A stretch of DNA of 64,000 bases from DATLNM01 sp035536775. Lineage in GTDB: Bacteria > Actinomycetota > CADDZG01 > WHSQ01. The translations under genes were made by a program, and so were the position numbers. Below the pieces are notes generated by a model, which did no database searches, was not told the origin of the DNA, and saw only the letters and a program-made list of their open reading frames with translations. Of this stretch, positions 50,638 to 60,540 are shown piece by piece. The stretch spans positions 1 to 64,000 of the forward strand of contig DATLNM010000028.1 of assembly GCA_035536775.1 (NCBI GenBank), given 5' to 3'. Position 1 is the stretch's first letter. The number at the start of each line of letters is the position of its first letter.

Positions 50638-50655
50638 GAGAAGAAGGAGTTTCGA

Positions 50656-51846
<1,191 letters not shown>

Positions 51847-51870
51847 TAGCCGGCGATAGGGACGACCGTC

Positions 51871-53301
51871 CTAGAGCGTCAGGACGGTAATGGCGGGGGA
51901 GGATTCACCGAGCTCGGGCGCGAACCCGGCCACGGTCAGGATGCTTTGACCCTCGATGGCCAGTCCTCGTTCACGCGTGATAGCGCGAGCGAGGTCGTTG
52001 GGTGTAGCGAGGTCGTTCTCCTTGACCTGTTGGGGGAAAACGCCCCATAGGAGCGTCAGTTGAGGCGCGGTCCACTCAGACGACGTCACCGCGATGATCG
52101 GAGCCGCGGGACGGGCGCACGCAACGACCCGGGCGGTAACTCCGGTGCGGGAGAACACCACGATCGCCCGAGCGCGCACATCGCGGGACAACTGGGCGGT
52201 AGAGCGAGCGAGTGCCTCGTTGAGGAGCATGGCTTGGGACGTGTCTTCGTCGATGCGGAACCCACTCGCGTTCCAGAGGTGCGCCTCGACGTGACGTGCG
52301 ATGCGATCCATCATCTGGACGGCCTCGACAGGGAAGGATCCGGCCGCGGTCTCACCTGAGAGCATCACCGCGTCGGCTCCGCTGAACACCGCCGTTGAAA
52401 CATCGGAGACTTCCGCTCGGGTGGGCTGCGCGTATTCGGTCATCGACTCAAGCATCTGGGTCGCCACGATGCATGGCTTGCTCCGGGCGCGCGCTCTTGC
52501 GATCAGCTGGCGCTGGACCACCGGCACCATCTCCGGCGGTAACTCGACCCCGAGGTCGCCCCGGGCGATCATGATGCCGTCGGATTCGTCGAGGATTTCG
52601 TCGATGCAGTCGAGCGCCTCGGGCCGCTCGATCTTGGCGATCACCTTCACTGGATGATCTTCAGGGAACAGGGCTTTGAGCTCCCGAACGTCGTCTGGGC
52701 TTCGTACGAACGAAAGTGCGACGTAGTCGACCCCGAGGCCAAGGGCGAACGCCGCGTCGTCCCGGTCCTTGTCCGTTAGAGAGGGTGCAGTCACATCGAC
52801 GTCTGGCAGATTCATCCCTTTGCGATCCTTCAGGACGCCGCCATGGATGACCCGGCAGTGGACGTCTCTCTCCCGTACCTCCTCGACCACGAGCTCGATG
52901 AACCCATCGGAGAGGAAGATCCTTGCGCCCGGATGCACGTCGGTAGCAAGTTCCGCGTATTGAGACGGGATCAGTCCAGGTCCGCCGAGGATCTCCCTCG
53001 TTGTGACGACAACCTGCTCCTCATCAGTCAGCTGGATCTCCCCACCCGCGAATCTCCCGACCCTGATCTTGGCGCCGCATAGGTCCACGAGGATGCCGAT
53101 AGGCGCATCCCCGGCGGCCGCTCGAACGAGCTCATACGCGGATCGATGACTCTCCTGGTCCCCGTGGGACATGTTGAGCCTGAAGACGTTGACGCCGGCG
53201 TCGATCAACCGCTCCACGGTGGTGCGCTCCAACGATGAGGGGCCGAGCGTCGCGACGATCTTCGTTCGGCGGTAGAGGAGGAGCTCGTCGTGGAGGCGCA
53301 T
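51871..53301 (-). CDS. pyk: Pyruvate kinase
   Basis: 476 residues, normal length. Makes pyruvate and ATP from phosphoenolpyruvate. Seen: RRTKIVATLGPSS, VFRLNMSHG, the KDRKGMNLP block, VIAKIERPEALDCIDEI, IMIARGDLGVELP, ATQMLESM, PTRAEVSDVSTAVFSGADAVMLSGETA and a C-terminal regulatory domain. It starts nine bases after the anti-sigma-type kinase gene's stop, so both are probably one transcript. Confidence 0.96.
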   Translation of the reverse strand: MRLHDELLLYRRTKIVATLGPSSLERTTVERLIDAGVNVFRLNMSHGDQESHRSAYELVRAAAGDAPIGILVDLCGAKIRVGRFAGGEIQLTDEEQVVVTTREILGGPGLIPSQYAELATDVHPGARIFLSDGFIELVVEEVRERDVHCRVIHGGVLKDRKGMNLPDVDVTAPSLTDKDRDDAAFALGLGVDYVALSFVRSPDDVRELKALFPEDHPVKVIAKIERPEALDCIDEILDESDGIMIARGDLGVELPPEMVPVVQRQLIARARARSKPCIVATQMLESMTEYAQPTRAEVSDVSTAVFSGADAVMLSGETAAGSFPVEAVQMMDRIARHVEAHLWNASGFRIDEDTSQAMLLNEALARSTAQLSRDVRARAIVVFSRTGVTARVVACARPAAPIIAVTSSEWTAPQLTLLWGVFPQQVKENDLATPNDLARAITRERGLAIEGQSILTVAGFAPELGESSPAITVLTL

Positions 53302-53310
53302 CGTCCGCAG

Positions 53311-53709
53311 CTACTCGGGTCCGCCGACGGGGATCTCGAACCAGACGCACGTGCGCCCCTCGCGCTTCACACCCCAGCGACGCGCGACCCGGTCGAGGAT
53401 GAAGAGCCCGCGCCCTCCCTCTGCCTCGTCCTCGGCGACCCGCAGAACGGGCGTCGACCCGGAGGCCGAGCCGGGGTCACAGATCTCGATCCGCACGCAA
53501 TCCTCGTCGACCCACACCTCGAGGGCGATCGAGTCGTTCTCGGCCAGGTCGGAGTGACGGAGGCTGTTCGCTATGAGCTCGGATGTGAGCAGGCAACTCT
53601 CTTCGAGGGTGCGGGCGGGAAGTCTGGCGAGACCCTTACGAAGGGTCCCCCGTGCCAGCGACGCGCTGCGAGCGTCCGCCGGGAGGTCTATCGAGAACCG
53701 CGCCCGCAT
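53311..53709 (-). CDS. RsbW-like ATP-binding (HATPase_c_2) protein
   Basis: 132 residues. A GHKL-fold kinase of the anti-sigma/partner-switch class: N-box ELIANSLRHS near residue 43, G1 box VRIEICDPGS and EGGRGLFILDRVARRWGV (G2 region). Such proteins phosphorylate an anti-anti-sigma partner and bind a sigma factor; many actinobacterial relatives have no known partner. No sigma or STAS gene is adjacent; the only operon partner is pyk. Confidence 0.85.
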   Translation of the reverse strand: MRARFSIDLPADARSASLARGTLRKGLARLPARTLEESCLLTSELIANSLRHSDLAENDSIALEVWVDEDCVRIEICDPGSASGSTPVLRVAEDEAEGGRGLFILDRVARRWGVKREGRTCVWFEIPVGGPE

Positions 53710-53782
53710 GCAGTGCCCCGATCCGAGTGACCGATGCAGCCCGATGCTCCACCGATGGGAGAAGTTCGAGGACGAAGGATAC

Positions 53783-53801
53783 GTCGCGCGTATCGCGCGA
53801 C
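53783..53801. repeat. Perfect inverted repeat GTCGCGCG/CGCGCGAC
   Basis: Eight-base arms around TAT in the 231-base spacer upstream of the RsbW-like gene (minus strand) and downstream of the acidic protein gene. It could be an operator or a hairpin ending the upstream transcript; no U-tract is present on either strand. The rest of this spacer shows no gene. Confidence 0.5.
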
Positions 53802-53940
53802 TTGAATGTCGTGGGTTCGAGGCTTGTCAGGCAGGACGCACGGCGGGCGATGCCGGCGTGCTCGCAGGCACTCCGCAGCTAGACCTAATCTCGGACCACA
53901 CATAAGTGGTCAACGGTCCTGCCATGATCCGTCTCCTTGC

Positions 53941-54693
53941 CTAGGCCCAACCGACCCCGGGGCGGCCAAGGCTCGAGAGGCCGTCGGCGAGGTCCCTGAG
54001 GGCGGAGTAAGCATCGAGTCTGTTCAGCTTCACGTCTCGCTCGGAGGCCTGGGAGACCTGGGGAGCTTCCACTACCTCTTCCTCGACTGCATCGAAGTGC
54101 ACAGTGAGGGGCTCGGCCGGCGGCGCCGGCGGCGGAGGGGCGACCGGGACGTCTAGGAGGTGCTCCTCGATCGCCGAGAGATGCTCTGAGGTTGCGTAGT
54201 GAGGCTGGCCAGCGGGCTCGAAGACCGGAGCCGGGGGCTCCCACAGGTCGAAACTATCCATGACGCTGTCGACCTCGGTCGTCCAGACCGGGTCCGGAGC
54301 GGGCGGAGGCGTCGACTGCATCGCAACCGGCTGCGGTTCGTCGATGGTGACGACTTCCACGTCTTCTACCTCGAGCGGAGCCAGCAGCAGATCCTCGCCG
54401 AACTCCTCGAACATCTCGGCCTCGTAGTTGTTGACCGGCTCGTGCTCGGGAGTCGTGTCGTCGAGGGCGTCGAAAGCGCCACCCCATGCATTGAGGACAA
54501 GGAGGGCTTCCTTGGAGCTGATCGGCAGGGCCTCGTGGCCCGACAGGAACTCGACCTCGGACACCACGGCGCCTGACTTCTTCCACCGAGGGGTGGCCGG
54601 CGTCGAGACGTATCCCTGGACCCTGTCACCGTCAACGATGACCCGGAAGAGAGATTTCGGCTCGAGTTTCCCGTAGTAAGTGATCAGTTTCAT
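53941..54693 (-). CDS. Acidic, largely disordered protein of unknown function
   Basis: 250 residues. Residues 1-70 look folded (MKLITYYGKLEPKSLFRVIVDGDRVQGYV, VSEVEFLSGHEALPISSKEAL). Residues about 80-215 are strongly acidic and Pro-rich (PPPAPDPVWTTEVD, VAPPPPAPPAEPLTV) and should be disordered. The last 30 residues form a predicted helix (LNRLDAYSALRDLADGLSSL). There is no signal peptide or membrane segment. I do not recognise the family; the layout resembles scaffold or adaptor proteins. The ATG follows CAGGGGATC. Confidence 0.55.
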   Translation of the reverse strand: MKLITYYGKLEPKSLFRVIVDGDRVQGYVSTPATPRWKKSGAVVSEVEFLSGHEALPISSKEALLVLNAWGGAFDALDDTTPEHEPVNNYEAEMFEEFGEDLLLAPLEVEDVEVVTIDEPQPVAMQSTPPPAPDPVWTTEVDSVMDSFDLWEPPAPVFEPAGQPHYATSEHLSAIEEHLLDVPVAPPPPAPPAEPLTVHFDAVEEEVVEAPQVSQASERDVKLNRLDAYSALRDLADGLSSLGRPGVGWA

Positions 54694-55102
54694 GATCCCC
54701 TGAGTCCCCTGTTTCCCCCAAGCTGCTTACGTTTGGAGTATCGGCAGGGCCCGCGGAATCCTTGAAATATCTGGGCACGATTTTTGTCGTTCGCGACACT
54801 TTTCTTACGCCCCGGGCGATCTGGGGGTGTCGTGCAGCAGACAGACACGCTGTCGGCTACCCGACAGACACCGGGTCTCATCCTTGACAGGATTCAAGAC
54901 CGTTCGGGCGGAGGCGGGAGGACGACATGATGCGGGCAGGGCACTCGTGATCCATCCATTCATAGAGCGACGCGTCCTCCGCGAGGCGGCGGCGCGCGAA
55001 ACGACATCGACAGAGGACCCTTCCGACGGTCCCGCAGAGGGGGGTGCTCCCGCAGAACCAGTGCCCCCGGACGCAGACGATGGAGCCCATGACGACCCTC
55101 AC
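54694..55102. other. Intergenic region, about 410 bases, with palindrome and doubtful small frame
   Basis: The part near 54760-54800 is less GC-rich and could hold the promoter of the minus-strand acidic protein gene. An 18-base inverted repeat CTGTCGG/CCGACAG with a CTAC loop lies at 54848-54865, and TTGACA at 54882-54887 has no matching -10. A GTG-started frame (54947-55105, 52 residues, acidic, Pro-rich, starting MIHPFIERRVLREAAAR) is possible but has no ribosome site, so I do not call it. Confidence 0.5.
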
Positions 55103-55108
55103 TAGAAT
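55103..55108 (+). promoter_or_regulatory. -10 element (TAGAAT) of a leaderless transcript
   Basis: TAGAAT is followed by six bases (GCCGTC) and the GTG at 55115. Confidence 0.45.
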
Positions 55109-55114
55109 GCCGTC

Positions 55115-55600
55115 GTGGATGCGATCGAGAACACCGACCTAAGCAACGGTGGCGCCCTTGACCCGGAGCGATCTGCACCGCGCATTAGATGGGGCTCTCT
55201 CTTGTGGCTTGCCGCTGGATTGCTCTGCGGCATCGTGTTCTTCGTGGCCGCGTCCGTAGGTCTCGTAATCATCCCGGTTGTTGTTCCTCTCGCAGTGTTC
55301 CTGTTCGTCCTCTACGAGGTGAAGGCAGAGGGCCGCGCGGCAGTTGTCGTCGGCCTCTTCATCGCAGCGGACCTCTTCGTCGCCTCGCTGCTCTTGGACC
55401 CGCCGTGTGTCGCGCCGTTCTTGCGCGAGGGTCCTTCGGGCGCCTTCATCTCGGGCTGTGACGAGACACAGAGCGTTGCCGGCCTCGCGTTGAGCGCCGG
55501 TGTGGGCAACGTCCTCGTGATCGCCCTCGCTTGGGCTCTCGTAAAGAGGAGGAGGATCGAAGCGGAGGCGGCGTCGCGCGACGCGGCTGCGCTCGGATGA
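55115..55600 (+). CDS. Membrane protein of unknown function coupled to an RNA methyltransferase gene
   Basis: 161 residues from GTG. Three to four membrane segments: LLWLAAGLLCGIVFFVAASVGLVIIPVVVPLAVFLFV in two parts, AAVVVGLFIAADLFVASLLL and AGVGNVLVIALAWALV. Between the last two lies a loop with two cysteines (PPCVAPFLREGPSGAFISGC) that may form an outside disulfide. No family is recognised. It overlaps the downstream methyltransferase gene (ATGA). Confidence 0.6.
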   Translation: MDAIENTDLSNGGALDPERSAPRIRWGSLLWLAAGLLCGIVFFVAASVGLVIIPVVVPLAVFLFVLYEVKAEGRAAVVVGLFIAADLFVASLLLDPPCVAPFLREGPSGAFISGCDETQSVAGLALSAGVGNVLVIALAWALVKRRRIEAEAASRDAAALG

Positions 55601-56394
55601 TCTCGAGCCCCGCGAACCCGATCTTGAAGCGGGTGAGGGCACTTCGATCCCACAAGACTCGCGAGGCTGAGGGATGCTTCTTCGTCGAGGGGATAGCACC
55701 CGTGTGGCATGCACTGGACTCGTCCTTCGAGGTCGAGACGATACTCGTAGCTCCAGATCTCCTCACCAGTCCGGGCGCTGCGGAACGGGTGGCCCAGATC
55801 GGCTCGGGTCATGTCGAGATCGTCGAGACGACGGCCGCCGCGTTCGAGAGCATCTCGAGTCGAGACAACCCGCAAGGGCTCGGCGCGGTGGTTAGAGCGC
55901 AGACGTCGTCGCTGAGAGAGGTCGATCCCACTCCATTCGCCGTTGGTGTGCACGGCGTCGGCAATCCTGGAAACCTCGGAACCGTGATCCGGACCGCGGT
56001 GGCGTTCGGCGGAGGCGGTGTCATCATCGCTGGCTCCGGCACCGACCCGTGGCACCCGGAATGCGTCAAAGCGAGCATGGGTGGCGTCTTTCGGACCCCG
56101 CTGGTGCGCCTCACCGATCCGAAGGACGCGCTGGACTGGGCGGAAGAGGGTGGCATTTCAACCGTTGCGACGTCCGAGCACGGAAGCACCGGGCTGAAGA
56201 AGGCGGCCCTCCGCTCGCCGTGCGTGCTGTGGCTGGGCAGTGAGGCCCTTGGGCTCCCGGCAGAGATCCTCGAACAGGCAGATGAGTCCGTGAGGATCGA
56301 GACTGGGGGAGCCATCTCATCGCTCAACGTGGCGACCGCCGCCGCGATCTTCATCCACGCGGTCGCGGGCCGTCTGGCTGCCGATCAAACCTGA
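55597..56394 (+). CDS. TrmH/SpoU family RNA 2'-O-methyltransferase
   Basis: 265 residues. The N-terminus ISSPANPILKRVRALRSHKTREAEGCFFVEG is the substrate-binding domain typical of the 23S rRNA-modifying branch (L30e-like). The SPOUT knot motifs follow: GVHGVGNPGNLGTVIRTAVAFG (motif 1), LWLGSEALGLP (motif 2) and ISSLNVATAAAIFIH (motif 3). The target nucleotide is unknown. The ATG overlaps the stop of the membrane protein gene. Confidence 0.9.
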   Translation: MISSPANPILKRVRALRSHKTREAEGCFFVEGIAPVWHALDSSFEVETILVAPDLLTSPGAAERVAQIGSGHVEIVETTAAAFESISSRDNPQGLGAVVRAQTSSLREVDPTPFAVGVHGVGNPGNLGTVIRTAVAFGGGGVIIAGSGTDPWHPECVKASMGGVFRTPLVRLTDPKDALDWAEEGGISTVATSEHGSTGLKKAALRSPCVLWLGSEALGLPAEILEQADESVRIETGGAISSLNVATAAAIFIHAVAGRLAADQT

Positions 56395-57029
56395 GCGTCG
56401 AGCCAGTCGCCCACCATGCGGGCAAGCTTGTCGTAACGAGCCCAGAAGAAGTGGTTCGCTCCGGGGACCTCTACATAATGAGCTGAAGGGACGTCGCGCG
56501 CCCAGGCGCGGCACTCGTCAGGTGATACCTGGACGTCGTTCGATCCGCAGATCACCAGGACCGGCTGGCTCAGCCGAAGGTCACGACCCGGCTCGAGCCC
56601 GGCGGTGAGGCCGGGTCGCTCGGTAACTGCGGGCGCGATCGCCACGCACGCTGCGATCTCGGCGTCGGCGGCTATCGCGCGGATCGCCACGCCGCCTCCA
56701 AAGGACCATCCTGTTAGTGCCACCGGCGCGTCCGGTAGGCGCTCACGAGCGTACGCAACAGCCGCGGCCGCGTCCTCGCTCTCGTCGAACCCGATCGAAG
56801 ATTCGCCCTCTGACGACCCCACCCCACGGAAGTTGAAGCGGACGACCGCCCACCGGCGCCGGACGAGCTCGTCACGCACCGCCAGCAGCAAGGGAGCATT
56901 CATCGTTCCACCCATCTTGGGGTGGGCGTGACACAGAATTGCGCTCGCCCGCGCGGGATTGTCCACATCGAAGGAAGCTTCGATAGCGATCCCGTCGTTG
57001 GTCTCGATACGGACGTGCTCGGTGATCAT
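56385..57029 (-). CDS. Alpha/beta-hydrolase (dienelactone-hydrolase-like)
   Basis: 214 residues. Seen: oxyanion region CHAHPKMGGTMN, VVRFNFRGVGSSEG, nucleophile GWSFGGGVA near residue 109, Asp region VICGSNDVQVSP and catalytic His in GANHFFW. A cytoplasmic serine hydrolase of unknown substrate. It overlaps the HIT gene (ATGA) and, convergently, the methyltransferase gene by 10 bases. Confidence 0.82.
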   Translation of the reverse strand: MITEHVRIETNDGIAIEASFDVDNPARASAILCHAHPKMGGTMNAPLLLAVRDELVRRRWAVVRFNFRGVGSSEGESSIGFDESEDAAAAVAYARERLPDAPVALTGWSFGGGVAIRAIAADAEIAACVAIAPAVTERPGLTAGLEPGRDLRLSQPVLVICGSNDVQVSPDECRAWARDVPSAHYVEVPGANHFFWARYDKLARMVGDWLDAQV

Positions 57030-57445
57030 CGCGCGGGCGCGCTTTCGAGTTGTTCCCGGATGAGCTGGGCGATGGCCGCCATCTCTCCAGCGCCATAGCG
57101 GGAGCGAGGCCAGAAGAACCCACGTAACCCGTCTTTGAACCTCCGCGGCACAACGTGGACGTGGAGGTGAGGGACGCTCTGGCTCACGTTGTTGTTGACG
57201 GCGATAAAGGTTCCGTCGGCGCCGAGGGCAGCTTGGACACCCGCAGCAACGCGCTTGACCGTTGCGAATAGCGGAGCGACGAGGCCGTCGGGTAGGTCAT
57301 CCATCGTGTCGTAGTGATCCTTGGGGACAACGAGGCAATGTCCATGGAACACCGGGCGATTGTCGAGAAATACCGTGGTCGCCACATCGGCGTAGACGAC
57401 TTCGGCCGGGGCCGTTCCCTCGATGACAGCGCAAAAGACACACAT
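57026..57445 (-). CDS. HIT family nucleotide hydrolase/transferase
   Basis: 139 residues. The histidine triad HLHVHVVPRR is at about residue 93, and FHGHCLVVPKDHYDTMDDL precedes it. CVFC at the N-terminus is a half-zinc site seen in many bacterial HIT proteins. It probably acts on dinucleoside polyphosphates or nucleotide conjugates. A TAGTCT hexamer (57461-57456) lies ten bases before the ATG, so the transcript may be near-leaderless. First gene of the HIT-hydrolase pair. Confidence 0.88.
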   Translation of the reverse strand: MCVFCAVIEGTAPAEVVYADVATTVFLDNRPVFHGHCLVVPKDHYDTMDDLPDGLVAPLFATVKRVAAGVQAALGADGTFIAVNNNVSQSVPHLHVHVVPRRFKDGLRGFFWPRSRYGAGEMAAIAQLIREQLESAPAR

Positions 57446-57493
57446 CGTCGTGGCGAGACTACGCGTCCTACCGACGCGGTGTGGCGCCCCTTG

Positions 57494-58165
57494 TCAGAAG
57501 GCACCATCCCCGCGCAAAACTGCGGGGATGGTGCGGATGACGAATACGAGGTCCGTCTTGAGCCCACACTGATCGCGGTAATCGAGGTCAAGCTGGATCC
57601 TCGTCGTGTAGGGGAGGGCGGCGCGCCCCGACACCTGCCAGGGACCGGTGAGCCCGGGTGACGTTTGGAATACCGTCAACGCGTCGTTGCCGTAGAACTC
57701 ATGGAGTTCCTTGTAAGTGGCGGGAGACCGTGGGCCGACGAGGCTCATGTCCCCACGCAGGACGTTTAGCAGCTGCGGAAGCTCGTCGAGGCTCGTCTTC
57801 CGCAAAAATGTTCCGAAGGGGGTGACGCGAGGATCGGATCTGAGTTTCCCTGAGATCATGTATTCGGCCTGGAGGTTCTCGTCCGCGCGCAGGATCTCGT
57901 CTAGCTCGTCGTCGGAACCCGGTCGCATCGTCCGGAATTTGAACATCGTGAACGGTTCGAGGTCACGTCCCGGGCGCGCCGAGCGGTAATGGATCGGGCG
58001 CCCTTGGGAGATCAACAACGCTAGAGCTATCAGCAGGTAGAGCGGGACCCAGATGAGCGCGAGCAGGGTGGTTAGACCCAGATCGAGCATCCTCTTGCCG
58101 GCCCCGGGATAGAAACGCCGCGCCGAAGGAGCCTCGATAACCCGCGATTCCGCCACACCAACCAC
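57494..58165 (-). CDS. Initiating sugar transferase (polyprenyl-phosphate glycosyl-1-phosphate transferase)
   Basis: 223 residues from GTG 58165 after GAGAGGGGG. It transfers a sugar-1-phosphate to undecaprenyl phosphate, the first step of exopolysaccharide assembly. One membrane segment (LGLTTLLALIWVPLYLLIALALLI) is followed by the catalytic domain: FTMFKFRTMRPGS, FGTFLRKTSLDELPQLLNVLRGDMSLVGPR and a late PGLTGPWQVSGR. This is the small monotopic (PglC/WcaJ-C) form. Last gene of the minus-strand polysaccharide operon. Confidence 0.9.
   Translation of the reverse strand: MVGVAESRVIEAPSARRFYPGAGKRMLDLGLTTLLALIWVPLYLLIALALLISQGRPIHYRSARPGRDLEPFTMFKFRTMRPGSDDELDEILRADENLQAEYMISGKLRSDPRVTPFGTFLRKTSLDELPQLLNVLRGDMSLVGPRSPATYKELHEFYGNDALTVFQTSPGLTGPWQVSGRAALPYTTRIQLDLDYRDQCGLKTDLVFVIRTIPAVLRGDGAF
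57501..57534 (-). terminator. 13-bp hairpin built into the last codons of the sugar transferase gene
   Basis: GCACCATCCCCGC (57501-57513) and GCGGGGATGGTGC (57522-57534) are perfect inverted repeats around an 8-base loop with AAAA. On the minus strand it covers the codons just before the stop. There is no U-tract. As the last gene of the polysaccharide run ends here, it probably acts as terminator or 3' stabiliser. Confidence 0.5.
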
Positions 58166-58195
58166 GCGCCGCCCCCTCTCGCCCCCCGCCTGGGG

Positions 58196-59485
58196 TTACT
58201 GCTCGGAGCTAAGGATAGCCGACCGGGCCTCCACGTTCGAGGCTCTGGCTCGCTCATGCCCGCGACGGGTGACGAAGACGAAGCTGTGGATGACTGGCCA
58301 TACCGTGAGGAGGATCAGCAAGAAGTGCAACAGGCCGAGATTGAAGATGTAAACCCGCCAGAGCTCTGCGAACCCATATCCCACGACGATCGACGTGAGG
58401 GAGAAATAGCTCGGGTAGTGAGAAGCATGGCCTGCCAGCATCGCCGACGCGTAGGCGATCGAGATCATCAAGGGAAACGCGGCGAGCCCCATCGACCCGA
58501 ACATCTGGGCAAATGCCGAGTTGGTGAGGAGCTGGCCGATGTCTCCCGCCCCATCTATGTCGGTGTACTCCGCGTAGGCACTCTCGGCTTCCACGACCTC
58601 CGGATAGGAGACCTTCAGGTAGCTCGGAGCGATGTAGGTCGCGGCCGCCTTGCGTGCGAGCGCGCCGTCGGGGGCACCGGCGACCGTGCCATGGTTGGCG
58701 ACGGCCACGGACACCTGGAAGGGCGCGCCGACATAAGCAACGATCTCGCCGAGGTTGATGATCACAGGATTCGACGTGTTGAAGTACAGCGCGTAGAAGG
58801 ATGCGGTTCGGTAATAGCTCAGCGGCATCGTCACGAGGAAGAGCGCGACGCCTGCTCCGACTACGAGCTTCGGAGTTAGGCGAAGGCTGGGGCGATCGCG
58901 GACGACCAGAGCGGCCGCAATGAACCCCGCCACCAACAGGGACAAGCGAGAGGCGATCGCGGCGGACGCGAAAAGAAGGGCGAGATTGAGCAGGTGTAAC
59001 ACGCGGACCTCCCGTCGCCAGAAGAGCCGATGGAGCGCAACCCCCCCCGCAAGGATCGTCGCGTAGCGCAATGTGTGCAGGCCCGAGGAATACGGCACGA
59101 GGTAACGCACCTGATTGAAGGTCGTTCCCTCCAAGCCGCGCGCAACGGCGTTGGGGTCGACGCGCAACACGGAGAAGTAGGTATAGGCCACGCCGATGAA
59201 AGCGACGACACTGAAGAATCCGTAGTACGACCGGTCGCTGGCGGTCGATAGGGAGCTCAGAGGCCGAGAGCGCCGGCCCATGGAGAAGCCGAGCGCGGCC
59301 GCTGCGGCTATCCCGCCGTACCAGGCGAACAACACAGCCACGGCAAAGGGCGTCAGCGATTCGGGGTCCGAGAATCCTCGCCTAACGCTTGGTCCCCACG
59401 GGACGATCCATGCACCCAAGCTCACTAGAACGGGGATGAGCGCCAGCCAATGTGGGCGAAGGACCCGTTCGAGGGCGAAGTTCAT
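58196..59485 (-). CDS. O-antigen/exopolysaccharide polymerase-like membrane protein (Wzy type)
   Basis: 429 residues from the ATG at 59485, which overlaps the upstream glycosyltransferase stop (ATGA). About ten membrane segments are visible, with a larger loop in the C-terminal half (APSYLKVSYPEVVEAESAYAEYT region). Sequence conservation in Wzy proteins is low; the call rests on topology and on lying between sugar transferase and glycosyltransferase genes. It would join repeat units on the outer face of the membrane. Confidence 0.65.
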   Translation of the reverse strand: MNFALERVLRPHWLALIPVLVSLGAWIVPWGPSVRRGFSDPESLTPFAVAVLFAWYGGIAAAAALGFSMGRRSRPLSSLSTASDRSYYGFFSVVAFIGVAYTYFSVLRVDPNAVARGLEGTTFNQVRYLVPYSSGLHTLRYATILAGGVALHRLFWRREVRVLHLLNLALLFASAAIASRLSLLVAGFIAAALVVRDRPSLRLTPKLVVGAGVALFLVTMPLSYYRTASFYALYFNTSNPVIINLGEIVAYVGAPFQVSVAVANHGTVAGAPDGALARKAAATYIAPSYLKVSYPEVVEAESAYAEYTDIDGAGDIGQLLTNSAFAQMFGSMGLAAFPLMISIAYASAMLAGHASHYPSYFSLTSIVVGYGFAELWRVYIFNLGLLHFLLILLTVWPVIHSFVFVTRRGHERARASNVEARSAILSSEQ

Positions 59486-60540
59486 TGCGTTCGGACCTCG
59501 TCGGCGAGCTCGACGAAGCGCAGTGCGAAGGCGGCTACGTCGGGTGCTTCCTTCAGCATCACGGAAGCACCCTGGCGGCCCCACCCGACCGCCGCCGCTC
59601 GATCGATCGCTGCGCCAAGTTCAACCTCTGAGTATGGGTCGAAGGTCTCCGTCGCTCCCTTCGTGATCTCCGGAAGCGAGCCGCCCCGACTACAGCAGAC
59701 CGCCAGGCCGCAGGACATCGCTTCCCACGCCGGGAGACCGATGCCCTCCTCGAGCGAAGGCATAACGACGAATCGGGCGGTGGCGTAAAGAGCCTCGAGC
59801 CTCTCTTGGGAGATCGCGCCCTTTACTTCCACGTTCGGGACCTTCGCGGTGGAAACGAAGGCCGTCAACGCGTCTACCTCTTCGGGTGTACCCCCCACGA
59901 TCATTAGCCTCCCGCCATCTGCGGCGAATGCGGTTTCCCTGAAGCCCCTTACCAAGCGCTCGAGGTTCTTGTGAGGTGCGAATCGCCCCACGAAGAACCC
60001 CACCATCTCCGGAGCTAGGTCGAGCCGGGCGCGCCGTACCCGGGCGGCGAGCTCGTGATCGATCGGGGTCGGGAGGACGGCGATGTCTTCGTCGGAGACC
60101 TTCAGGTCGGTCGCTATTCGACCGCGCGAGAACTCGGAGAACGTGACGACCTTGGTCGATAGGCGCGCGACGGCACGATTGAAGCGCATCTTCATCCACC
60201 GCCGGTACCCCCCTTCACCGAAGTGGAGCGGGATCGTGTCGTAGATCACCTGGATCGACCGCCCAGCTCTAAGTGGACGGATCTGATGCATATAGATCGC
60301 GAGGTCATTTGGCGGAACCTTGGTGATGTCGCGCTGACCAGACAGTGCCCGAGGGGAATGGACGTGGGGGACCTTGCGCGCTCCCGGCCAGACGAGCGCG
60401 TCCGGCACATCGGAGCCCCAGATGATCCAACCCTCCGGGCGGACCTTCGAGAGCCCTCGAAGAAGGAGCTCGGTCATGCGCCCTGGGCCTCCCCTCCCGT
60501 ACCACCGGGCGTCGAGCAAGATCGAGGCGCGCTCAGACAT
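59482..60540 (-). CDS. GT4-family glycosyltransferase
   Basis: 352 residues. GT-B fold: N-terminal LDARWYGRGGPGRMTELLLRGL, VIYDTIPLHF and TFSEFSRGRI, then the C-terminal nucleotide-sugar domain VGRFAPHKNLERLVRGF, LMIVGGTPEE and the retaining EX7E-like block PSLEEGIGLPAWEAMSCG. It should add one sugar to the lipid-linked repeat unit. It overlaps the neighbouring genes on both sides. Confidence 0.88.
   Translation of the reverse strand: MSERASILLDARWYGRGGPGRMTELLLRGLSKVRPEGWIIWGSDVPDALVWPGARKVPHVHSPRALSGQRDITKVPPNDLAIYMHQIRPLRAGRSIQVIYDTIPLHFGEGGYRRWMKMRFNRAVARLSTKVVTFSEFSRGRIATDLKVSDEDIAVLPTPIDHELAARVRRARLDLAPEMVGFFVGRFAPHKNLERLVRGFRETAFAADGGRLMIVGGTPEEVDALTAFVSTAKVPNVEVKGAISQERLEALYATARFVVMPSLEEGIGLPAWEAMSCGLAVCCSRGGSLPEITKGATETFDPYSEVELGAAIDRAAAVGWGRQGASVMLKEAPDVAAFALRFVELADEVRTQ

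Noticed and set aside
53760..53840. tRNA-like look of the segment with GGGTTCGAGG
   Set aside because: No acceptor stem or T-stem pairing could be made; only the 8-bp hairpin at 53783-53801 is real.
54947..55105. Small GTG-started frame of 52 residues
   Set aside because: No ribosome site or promoter, low-complexity product, and its stop codon is part of the next gene's -10 element.
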